Source of the DNA: Thomasclavelia sp.
GTDB lineage: Bacteria > Bacillota_I > Bacilli_A > Erysipelotrichales > Erysipelotrichaceae
DNA: 5,071 nucleotides
Direction: 5' to 3'
Assembly (NCBI GenBank): GCA_020024765.1
Contig: JAHHTG010000079.1
Coordinates: forward strand, 1-5,071
The position numbers and the translations under genes are program-made. The notes below the pieces were generated by a model. It was not told the DNA's origin. It did no database searches and was given only the letters and a program-made list of their open reading frames with translations. This document shows, in pieces, positions 1-5,071 of the stretch (the stretch's first letter is position 1; the number at the start of each line of letters is the position of its first letter).

Positions 1-1085
1 TATCTAAGGTATATGATAATGGCTTTAAAGCTGTTGATGACTTCAATTTAGATATTAAAGACAAAGAATTTATAATTTTTGTAGGACCATCAGGCTGTGG
101 GAAATCAACAACCCTTAGAATGATAGCGGGATTAGAAGATATCTCTGGCGGCGATTTGTATATTGATGATAAGCTGATGAATGATGTTGAACCTAAGGAT
201 AGAGATATAGCTATGGTTTTCCAAAACTATGCACTGTATCCTCATATGACGGTTTACGAAAATATGGCTTTCGCTTTAAAACTAAGAAAGTTGCCTAAGT
301 CAGAAATTGATAAAAAAGTTAAAGAAGTGGCACGAATTCTAGACTTAGAAACTCTACTAGATAGAAAGCCGGCGGCTTTATCTGGTGGTCAAAGACAACG
401 TGTTGCCATGGGGCGCGCGATAGTTCGTAATCCAAAGGTTTTCTTAATGGACGAACCACTCAGCAATCTAGATGCTAAACTAAGAGTTCAAATGCGTACC
501 GAAATATCTAAATTACACCAAAAGTTGGGCAACACCATTATTTATGTAACTCACGATCAAATCGAAGCAATGACTTTAGGAACGAGAATTGTTGTTATGA
601 AAAACGGAGTTATACAACAAGTTGATACACCTAAGAATTTGTATCGCCATCCAGTTAATTTATTCGTTGCTGGATTCATAGGTTCACCTCAAATGAATTT
701 TGTTGTATGTGATGTTTTTGAACAATTCAATAATATATATTTAAAATTCGAAAATAACGTATTGCATTTAGAAGGTAAACGTGCCGAAATCCTTAAAGAA
801 AAGGGCTATATTGGAAAACGCGTAATGATGGGAATTAGACCAGAAGATTTGCACGATAAGAACCACTCATTAAAGGTTTATAAAGACATAATAAAAGCAA
901 AAGTTAATGTTTTTGAACTGGTTGGTGCAGAAGCATATCTTTATTTCGATTGCAATCATTCAAACATGGTTGCACGTGTTGATTCGGATACCGAAGCAAA
1001 AGTTGGTGCAGAAGTTGAGTTGTATTTGGATTCAGAAGCTATGCACTTATTTGATTTAGAAACAGAAAAAAATATTATAGATTAG
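1..1085 (+). CDS. Sugar ABC transporter ATP-binding protein, MsmX/UgpC (CUT1) type; 5' end cut off by the window
   Basis: This is the cytoplasmic ATPase that powers a CUT1 carbohydrate importer by binding the permeases' EAA loops. The reading frame is open from base 3, giving 360 residues in the window. B. subtilis MsmX has about 365, so only about ten N-terminal residues are missing. The in-frame ATG at 120 is not the start, because the Walker A motif lies before it. Numbering from base 3, I see the A-loop Tyr4, Walker A GPSGCGKST (28-36), Q-loop Gln74 in VFQNYALYPHMT, signature LSGGQRQR (from 126), Walker B VFLMDEP with Asp150/Glu151, D-loop SNLDAK and H-loop His184. The C-terminal regulatory OB-fold region carries GIRPEDL (about 277-283) and ends in HLFDLETEK, as in MsmX/MsmK. 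No catalytic residue is missing. A terminator follows, so it is a separate transcription unit from the importer downstream, which has no ATPase of its own in view. The family call is firm; the cognate transporter is inferred. Confidence 0.95.
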   Translation, partial: SKVYDNGFKAVDDFNLDIKDKEFIIFVGPSGCGKSTTLRMIAGLEDISGGDLYIDDKLMNDVEPKDRDIAMVFQNYALYPHMTVYENMAFALKLRKLPKSEIDKKVKEVARILDLETLLDRKPAALSGGQRQRVAMGRAIVRNPKVFLMDEPLSNLDAKLRVQMRTEISKLHQKLGNTIIYVTHDQIEAMTLGTRIVVMKNGVIQQVDTPKNLYRHPVNLFVAGFIGSPQMNFVVCDVFEQFNNIYLKFENNVLHLEGKRAEILKEKGYIGKRVMMGIRPEDLHDKNHSLKVYKDIIKAKVNVFELVGAEAYLYFDCNHSNMVARVDSDTEAKVGAEVELYLDSEAMHLFDLETEKNIID

Positions 1086-1103
1086 TCAATTTATTTAAAA
1101 TAT

Positions 1104-1138
1104 ACCTGCAAACAAATAAGTTTTGCAGGTTTTTATTT
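1104..1138 (+). terminator. Rho-independent terminator after the ATPase gene
   Basis: A perfect 9-bp inverted repeat (ACCTGCAAA at 1104-1112 and TTTGCAGGT at 1122-1130) encloses a 9-base loop and runs into TTTTTATTT. It begins 18 bases after the ATPase stop codon (TAG, 1083-1085). No gene on the - strand is nearby that would need it, so it most likely ends the ATPase transcript and separates it from the promoter at 1188-1216. Confidence 0.85.
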
Positions 1139-1187
1139 AAGAATGAAGAAAATTGTTGAGGAAAACTAACAAATTATGTTTTTATTA

Positions 1188-1216
1188 TTTACAATGTAAG
1201 CGTTTTCTTTTACAAT
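1188..1216 (+). promoter_or_regulatory. Sigma-A-type promoter of the binding protein/permease operon
   Basis: A -35 box TTTACA (1188-1193, five of six to TTGACA) and a -10 box TACAAT (1211-1216, five of six to TATAAT) are separated by exactly 17 bp. Transcription would start near 1223 and give a leader of about 20 bases before the ATG at 1243, enough to hold the ribosome site. A second TACAAT at 1190-1195 has no good -35 at the right distance. Read from sequence only; the start site is not measured. Confidence 0.75.
1194..1209 (+). promoter_or_regulatory. cre operator (CcpA catabolite repression site)
   Basis: The 16 bases ATGTAAGCGTTTTCTT match every defined position of the Gram-positive cre consensus WTGNAANCGNWNNCWW, including the central CG and the TGxAA half-site. 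The site lies wholly inside the spacer between the -35 and -10 boxes, where bound CcpA/HPr-Ser-P would exclude RNA polymerase. The expected effect is therefore repression of the operon when preferred sugars are available. A local LacI-family regulator could bind a similar sequence, so the protein is inferred and the site itself is well supported. Confidence 0.8.
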
Positions 1217-1232
1217 GAATGTAGCTAAAATC

Positions 1233-1238
1233 GGAGGG
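1233..1238 (+). promoter_or_regulatory. Ribosome binding site of the binding-protein gene
   Basis: GGAGGG lies four bases before the ATG at 1243, in the leader segment TCGGAGGGAAAT. It is the strongest Shine-Dalgarno sequence in the window, fitting a binding protein made in excess over its permeases. It confirms ATG 1243 as the start. Confidence 0.85.
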
Positions 1239-1242
1239 AAAT

Positions 1243-2520
1243 ATGAAGAGAATTTTAACTATTTTACTTTCATTAACTATGATCTTAAGCTTAACAGCTT
1301 GCGGATCAAGTGATGAAGGTGAATCATCAACAAATGATGATTCTGCTACTTTGGTAATTTACCAAAACAAGGCTGAAGTTACAGCACCTCTACAAGCATA
1401 CGCAGATGTATGGGGCGAAGAAAATGGCGTCAAAGTTACTGTTAAGACATGTACAGGTGAATGTGACTATGGTGCAGGTATGAAAGCCGACATTAATGCA
1501 GGCGAAGCACCAGACATTTTCATTATCGAAGGTGATAATGGATACGCTTTATACAAAGACATTATGGAACCATTAAATGATGAAGAATGGTTGCAACATA
1601 CTGATTATGCATACGTTCAAGATGGTAACGTTTATGGATACCCAGTATGTGTTGAAGGATGGGGTCTAGCATATAATAAAGACATTCTTGATAAAGCAGG
1701 TGTAGATGTTTCTACATTAAATTCATATTCAGGTTATGCCGCTGCATTTGAAAAGATTGATTCTATGAAAGAAGAATTAGGCTTAACTTCAGTTGTTGCA
1801 ATGCTAGCAGGAGATGGACAATATTGGGTAACTGGTAACCACGATTTCGCAGCATATTTATCAGCAGGACTTGATTCATCTGACAAGACAGTTATTAATG
1901 ATGTGCTAAATGGAAAAGTTGATGCAGAAAGAATGCACAACTATGCTAAATGGGTAGAACTATTGTTCAATTACACAGACGATAAATTATTAACAGTTGG
2001 TACTTCTGATGAACAAATGATTGGTTTCGGTGCTGGCCAGTATGCTTTCTTACACCAAGGAACATGGGCTGAACACAATATCGAAACTGGTGGTGGAGAA
2101 TTTGAAAGAGGATTTGCTCCTTATGGTTCATTAGGTGATGAAGAACTTGATGGATTATTCGTTGGTGCACCTTCTTACTACTGCGTAAACAAAGACTCAA
2201 AGAGTTTGGATTTAGCTAAGAAGTTCTTAAATGACTTATGCTTATCAGAAGCTGGACAAAAACTAGTTGTTGAAGAAATTGATTTAGTATCTGCTTTCTC
2301 TAATAATACATTTGAACCTTCAAGCCCATTACCAAGTTTCTTATTTAGTTGGGTTGCCGAAGGAAAACCAGCATATTCATTCACAAATCAATATTCAACT
2401 CCAGATGGATTTAACACAAATACTTTAGGTCCAATTTATCATCAATTAGCATTAGGTGAAATTGATTTGCCTACATTTGAACAATTGATGACAGAAGCAA
2501 TTGCTACACTAGCAGAATAA
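1243..2520 (+). CDS. Extracellular solute-binding lipoprotein of a CUT1 sugar-type ABC importer (family 1, UgpB/MalE-like)
   Basis: This 425-residue protein is the substrate receptor of the importer, tethered to the outer face of the cell membrane. Residues 1-19 form a lipoprotein signal peptide (Lys2-Arg3, a hydrophobic core, then lipobox LTAC), so Cys20 would be lipidated. A Gly/Ser/Asp/Glu-rich linker runs to about residue 34. The mature part has family 1 binding-protein hallmarks: a first strand TLVIYQNK (36-43), GEAPDIFII (87-95), YGYPVCVEGWGLAYNKDILDKAGV (131-154), GFGAGQYAFLHQGTWA (261-276) and AKKFLNDL near 325-332. The mature region also has five cysteines, including a CTGEC pair (70 and 74). 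The length is normal for the family. The gene has its own promoter, cre site and strong ribosome site, and is separated from the permeases by a hairpin terminator. The ligand cannot be read from sequence. Context suggests a sugar, glycoside or nucleoside-like compound; aromatic residues (Trp140, Trp195, Trp275) could stack on a sugar or base ring. Confidence 0.93.
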   Translation: MKRILTILLSLTMILSLTACGSSDEGESSTNDDSATLVIYQNKAEVTAPLQAYADVWGEENGVKVTVKTCTGECDYGAGMKADINAGEAPDIFIIEGDNGYALYKDIMEPLNDEEWLQHTDYAYVQDGNVYGYPVCVEGWGLAYNKDILDKAGVDVSTLNSYSGYAAAFEKIDSMKEELGLTSVVAMLAGDGQYWVTGNHDFAAYLSAGLDSSDKTVINDVLNGKVDAERMHNYAKWVELLFNYTDDKLLTVGTSDEQMIGFGAGQYAFLHQGTWAEHNIETGGGEFERGFAPYGSLGDEELDGLFVGAPSYYCVNKDSKSLDLAKKFLNDLCLSEAGQKLVVEEIDLVSAFSNNTFEPSSPLPSFLFSWVAEGKPAYSFTNQYSTPDGFNTNTLGPIYHQLALGEIDLPTFEQLMTEAIATLAE

Positions 2521-2529
2521 TTAGTTTCG

Positions 2530-2561
2530 AAAAGTAGACAGGTTATCCTGTCTACTTTTTT
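2530..2561 (+). terminator. Strong intercistronic terminator, likely partial read-through to the permeases
   Basis: A perfect 13-bp inverted repeat (AAAAGTAGACAGG at 2530-2542, CCTGTCTACTTTT at 2547-2559) with a four-base loop TTAT runs into a T-tract at 2556-2561. It begins nine bases after the binding-protein stop and ends 19 bases before the permease ATG. No convincing promoter follows it, so the permease genes probably depend on read-through. This would give much more binding protein than permease, and the hairpin may also protect the 3' end of the short mRNA. The balance between termination and stabilisation is inferred. Confidence 0.85.
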
Positions 2562-2568
2562 ATAATAT

Positions 2569-2572
2569 GGAG
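2569..2572 (+). promoter_or_regulatory. Ribosome binding site of the first permease gene
   Basis: GGAG in ATGGAGAAAT lies eight bases before the ATG at 2581, a normal spacing. It is weaker than the site before the binding-protein gene. It lies just after the terminator hairpin and so stays unpaired in a read-through transcript. Confidence 0.7.
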
Positions 2573-2580
2573 AAATTTAT

Positions 2581-3498
2581 ATGAAAAATAAATCGAAAAG
2601 AAAGCGTAAAGATCAATTAACTTACGCATTATTTGCGGCTCCTGCTGTTATAGCCTTTTTATTGGTTGTTGCGGTTCCGTTCGTGCTTGGTGTATGTTAT
2701 TCATTTACCAATTGGACTGGTATTACACAGTCTGATTTGCACTTTGTTGGGTTATACAATTATATCGTTAGTTTAAAAGATGTACGTTTTCAATATTCAA
2801 TTTTAGTTACAACGGTTTATGGTTTGTTAAATTTCGTTGTTGTAAATATCGTTTCTTTCAGTTTTGCTTTACTTGTTTCTAGCAAAATAAAAGGCAGAAA
2901 TATTTACAGAGCAGGATTTTTCTTGCCCAATCTAATCGGCGGAATTGTATTAGGCTATATATGGCAATTCATATTTAATAATGTATTTATCTCTGTGGGT
3001 AAAACCTTAGATATTCAATGGCTTGCAAACACTTTCTTCTTATCAAGCAGAAATACAGCAATTATTGCACTAGTTATGACAAGCACATGGCAATATGCAG
3101 GCTACATAATGATGATTTATTATACCGCTTTACAAAACATACCTACAGATTTAATTGAAGCTAGTAGACTAGATGGTGCAAACGCATGGCAAAGACTAAA
3201 AAATATTATTATTCCCATGATTATGCCTGCTTTTACAATAACTTTGTTCTTAACCTTAACTAACTCGTTTAAAGCATACGATGTCATTCTGTCTTTAACC
3301 GGTGGTGGACCTTCTACAATGTTTAGAGGGCGTGCTATTAAATCTACGGAAGTTATTGCAATGAATATTTTCAATACTGCATCAGTTGAAAATTTAATGG
3401 CACAAGGACAAGCGCGTGCTGTAATGTTCTTTATCGTTTTGGCAATTATATCAATTGTTCAAACATCTATTACTCGTAAAAAGGAGATTGAATCATAA
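2581..3498 (+). CDS. CUT1 ABC importer permease, MalF/UgpA-type
   Basis: This 305-residue inner-membrane subunit forms half of the translocation channel. A basic N-terminal tail (KNKSKRKRK) is followed by about six hydrophobic segments, near residues 14-38, 75-99, 111-133, 158-181, 213-229 and 279-296. The cytoplasmic EAA loop that docks on the ATPase lies at 193-212, reading EASRLDGANAWQRLKNIIIP. It keeps the conserved Glu, Ala, Gly and Pro, with Ser in place of the second Ala. FFLPNLIGGIVLGYIWQFIF (113-132) and YDVILSLTGGGP (233-244) are typical of the MalF/UgpA side of CUT1 systems. The length is normal, close to UgpA and short of enteric MalF, which carries an extra periplasmic domain. 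The gene follows the binding protein after a terminator and its stop overlaps the next start by one base (TAATG), so the two permeases are translationally linked and should be made in equal amounts. Confidence 0.95.
   Translation: MKNKSKRKRKDQLTYALFAAPAVIAFLLVVAVPFVLGVCYSFTNWTGITQSDLHFVGLYNYIVSLKDVRFQYSILVTTVYGLLNFVVVNIVSFSFALLVSSKIKGRNIYRAGFFLPNLIGGIVLGYIWQFIFNNVFISVGKTLDIQWLANTFFLSSRNTAIIALVMTSTWQYAGYIMMIYYTALQNIPTDLIEASRLDGANAWQRLKNIIIPMIMPAFTITLFLTLTNSFKAYDVILSLTGGGPSTMFRGRAIKSTEVIAMNIFNTASVENLMAQGQARAVMFFIVLAIISIVQTSITRKKEIES
3481..3486 (+). promoter_or_regulatory. Ribosome binding site of the second permease gene
   Basis: AAGGAG lies inside the last codons of the first permease gene, 11 bases before the ATG at 3498. 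The spacing is a little long but usable, and re-initiation by ribosomes stopping at the overlapping TAA would help. Confidence 0.7.
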
Positions 3499-4373
3499 TG
3501 AAAAAACAAAAATTAATTTATCTTCTTTTAGAAGTTGTTGCGATAGTATTATTTATTGTTTATATTTCACCGATTTTCCTTGTAATCATTAATGCAAGTA
3601 AAGAAACGGGACAAGTGATTCTGAACCCAATTGGAATGCCTGAGGATTGGGGATTGCTATGGGAAAACATTAAACTTGTTTTTTCTGATCCAGCTGTAAA
3701 TTATGGAAAATCATTTATTTCGAGTGCAATAATAATGTCTTGTTCTTTAACTGTGATTATTATTATTTCATCTATGTGTGCTTGGTCTATAACTAGAAAT
3801 AAAACAAAGATGTCAAATTTTATCTATATGATGTTTGTTGCTTCTATGGTTATTCCTTTCCAAGTTGTTATGTTTCCTTTAGTTTCATGGTTTAGAACTT
3901 TAAGCCAAGAGATAACTATCCCATTGTTAGGAGTGAATTTATTGCGTTCTTATCCCGGTATGGTCTTAGCATATGCGGGCTTTGGTATGTCAACTGCGGT
4001 TTTTATGTTTTCAGGATTTATAAAGGGAATTCCACATTCTATAGAGGAAGCTGCTGCTATTGATGGTGCCAATAAATGGCAAATTTTTGTTCATATTGTG
4101 TTACCAATGTTAAAACCAATCATAGTAACAATTACAATTCTGAATAGTATTTGGATTTGGAATGATTTTATGTTGCCTTTATTGATTCTTGGCAAGGGTA
4201 ATTCAATTCAAACGTTGCCACTTGCTGTTTCAAACTTCGCTGGTGCATATACTAAACAATGGAATTTAATCTTATGTTCCACTTTATTAGCTATTTTACC
4301 AGTTTTGATTATTTTCTTATTCGGTCAAAAACACATTATAAAAGGTATGACTGACGGTTCTGTTAAATCATAA
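3498..4373 (+). CDS. CUT1 ABC importer permease, MalG/UgpE-type
   Basis: This 291-residue protein is the second membrane subunit and pairs with the MalF-like subunit. Hydrophobic segments lie near residues 8-32, 72-97, 107-130, 152-173, 206-229 and 257-276. The EAA loop at 184-203 reads EAAAIDGANKWQIFVHIVLP, a full consensus match (EAA, Gly190, Pro203), and is better conserved than that of its partner. WNDFMLPL (221-228) and the C-terminal QKHIIKGMTDGSVK are characteristic of the MalG/UgpE side. The length is normal for the family. The ATG shares its A with the last base of the upstream TAA stop, and its own TAA overlaps the next ATG in the same way. Both junctions read ATCATAATG. Order and spacing place it in one operon with the binding protein, the first permease and the nucleoside hydrolase. 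The substrate cannot be told from the permease sequence. Confidence 0.95.
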   Translation: MKKQKLIYLLLEVVAIVLFIVYISPIFLVIINASKETGQVILNPIGMPEDWGLLWENIKLVFSDPAVNYGKSFISSAIIMSCSLTVIIIISSMCAWSITRNKTKMSNFIYMMFVASMVIPFQVVMFPLVSWFRTLSQEITIPLLGVNLLRSYPGMVLAYAGFGMSTAVFMFSGFIKGIPHSIEEAAAIDGANKWQIFVHIVLPMLKPIIVTITILNSIWIWNDFMLPLLILGKGNSIQTLPLAVSNFAGAYTKQWNLILCSTLLAILPVLIIFLFGQKHIIKGMTDGSVKS

Positions 4374-5071
4374 TGGAAAGAATAATTTTAGATACTGATA
4401 TTGGAAATGATATTGATGACGCATTTGCCCTAAGTTACTTGTTGAACAAAAACGAATGCATTATAGAAGGAGTCACCACATGCACAGGAGAGTCTAACAA
4501 AAGAGCATCGCTTTGTAAAAAGTACATCGAAATATCAAAAAAAGATATTGAAGTAGTTGCTGGTATTGAAGAACCTATTTGTGGAGATAACTTACAGCCC
4601 ATTTGTCCTCAAGCGGCAATTTTAGATTGCGAAGAAACATATAGAAGAGATGTTGTTGAATTTTTATTTAACAAAATCAAAAAATATCCACATGAAATAA
4701 CGTTAATTTGCATTGGTCCATTAACAAATATTGCTTTGCTGATTAGGTCTTACCCGGAAGTTACAAAACTAATCAAACGAATCATTCTAATGGGAGGTAA
4801 AATTGACACTACATTAGGTAAAGCATACCAACTAGATTGGAATTTTCTGTGTGATCCAATCGCAGCTAAAATTGTTATGGATGCAGATTTCGATGAAGTT
4901 GTTATTTTCCCGTGTGACACGACTTATTTATTAAAAAACGACAAATCATATATGCACAATAACCTAAAGGGTAAATATAAATTATTAATCGAAAAAATGT
5001 CTAACTATTGGTTTATGAATTTCGATTGTTATAGTTACCACGACCCCTTAACAGCAACATATATATTTAGG
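4373..5071 (+). CDS. Nucleoside hydrolase (inosine-uridine preferring family); 3' end beyond the window
   Basis: Family members cleave the N-glycosidic bond of ribonucleosides to give a free base and ribose, using a bound calcium ion in the cytoplasm. The frame is open from ATG 4373 to the window edge (233 residues). Members usually have about 310-325, so roughly 75-90 residues are missing and no truncation is implied. Visible motifs are the N-terminal aspartate cluster DTDIGNDIDDAFAL (7-20, metal and catalysis), IGPLTNIALLIR (114-125), IILMGG (137-142), DWNFLCDPIAA (155-165) and HDPLT (223-227, the C-terminal His-Asp). The aspartate cluster has two more residues than the classical DTDPGIDDA. 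Asp155 stands where the substrate-binding Glu of characterised enzymes would be expected (EFN). The substrate could thus differ from inosine/uridine. The start overlaps the MalG-like stop by one base and has no clear Shine-Dalgarno sequence, so translation is probably coupled. The operon position suggests it acts on the imported compound. The family is firm; the substrate is open. Confidence 0.93.
   Translation, partial: MERIILDTDIGNDIDDAFALSYLLNKNECIIEGVTTCTGESNKRASLCKKYIEISKKDIEVVAGIEEPICGDNLQPICPQAAILDCEETYRRDVVEFLFNKIKKYPHEITLICIGPLTNIALLIRSYPEVTKLIKRIILMGGKIDTTLGKAYQLDWNFLCDPIAAKIVMDADFDEVVIFPCDTTYLLKNDKSYMHNNLKGKYKLLIEKMSNYWFMNFDCYSYHDPLTATYIFR

Larger units (their letters stand above)
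1188..1217 (+). repeat. Direct repeat TTTACAATG x2, 21-bp period, over the promoter
   Basis: TTTACAATG occurs at 1188-1196 and again at 1209-1217, so the copies start 21 bp apart, two turns of the DNA helix. The first copy covers the -35 box and the second the -10 box. TTACA/TGTAA arms also form a short palindrome, TTACAATGTAA, at 1189-1199. The spacing would suit a regulator binding one DNA face, but part of the similarity may come simply from the promoter hexamers. The repeat is plain in the sequence; its function is unknown. Confidence 0.5.

Noticed and set aside
120..1085. ATG at 120 as the start of a short ATPase
   Set aside because: The same frame is open back to base 3 and encodes the A-loop and Walker A motif before this Met, so the true start is upstream of the window.
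1086..1242. Riboswitch or small RNA gene between the ATPase and the binding protein
   Set aside because: The predicted leader is only about 20 bases, and apart from the ATPase terminator there is no extended pairing. A terminator and a promoter with operator explain the gap.
1734..2384. Antisense open frames of 68-77 codons opposite the binding-protein gene
   Set aside because: They lie wholly within a well-supported gene, resemble no known protein and are low-complexity shadows of its codon pattern.
2561..2566. Perfect TATAAT as a -10 box for a separate permease promoter
   Set aside because: It overlaps the terminator T-tract. The position 17 bp upstream reads ACAGGT, and the only -35-like match (TAGACA, 2535-2540) is 20 bp away inside the hairpin stem. 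The leader would be only about eight bases.
3120..3374. 84-codon antisense open frame opposite the first permease
   Set aside because: It mirrors the EAA-loop and GGGP region of the permease and shows no recognisable protein features of its own.
1..5071. Mycoplasma-type genetic code (TGA as Trp)
   Set aside because: Tryptophan codons checked are TGG, no in-frame TGA occurs in any gene, and cre/CcpA and lipoprotein features fit ordinary Bacillota.

Overview
The window is AT-rich DNA with A/T-ending codon preference, TAA/TAG stops, strong GGAGG-type ribosome sites, a lipoprotein-anchored binding protein and a CcpA-type cre operator. Together these point to a low-GC Gram-positive bacterium (Bacillota). 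Every tryptophan codon I checked is TGG and no gene reads through TGA, so the standard code fits and a mycoplasma-type code is not needed. The genus cannot be fixed from the sequence.

All genes lie on the + strand. (1) Positions 1-1085 hold the 3' part of an MsmX/UgpC-type sugar-transport ATPase, which lacks only about the first ten residues and is closed by a Rho-independent terminator (1104-1138). (2) Positions 1139-1242 are a compact regulatory region. They carry a sigma-A-like promoter (TTTACA, 17 bp, TACAAT) whose spacer is filled by a full match to the cre consensus, plus a 9-bp direct repeat with a 21-bp period. (3) Positions 1243-2520 encode a solute-binding lipoprotein, followed by a strong hairpin plus T-tract (2530-2561) that probably lets only part of transcription continue. 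(4) Positions 2581-3498 and 3498-4373 encode the two CUT1-type (MalF/MalG-like) permeases, which overlap by one base. (5) From 4373 to the window end, again overlapping by one base, is the first part of an inosine-uridine-type nucleoside hydrolase. It is open to the edge and incomplete.

The inferred picture is a carbon-source uptake operon. The lipoprotein captures the solute outside the cell, the two permeases form the channel, and the MsmX-like ATPase next door (perhaps shared with other importers) powers it. The translationally coupled nucleoside hydrolase would then cleave the imported compound to a free base and a pentose. CcpA would repress the operon when preferred sugars are present. 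The substrate is not proven: the transporter is of the oligosaccharide/glycoside class rather than the BmpA/NupNOPQ class usually tied to nucleosides, so the pairing with a nucleoside hydrolase is the most interesting point here. I found no CRISPR array, RNA gene, insertion sequence or defence system, and no gap longer than 300 bases without a gene.
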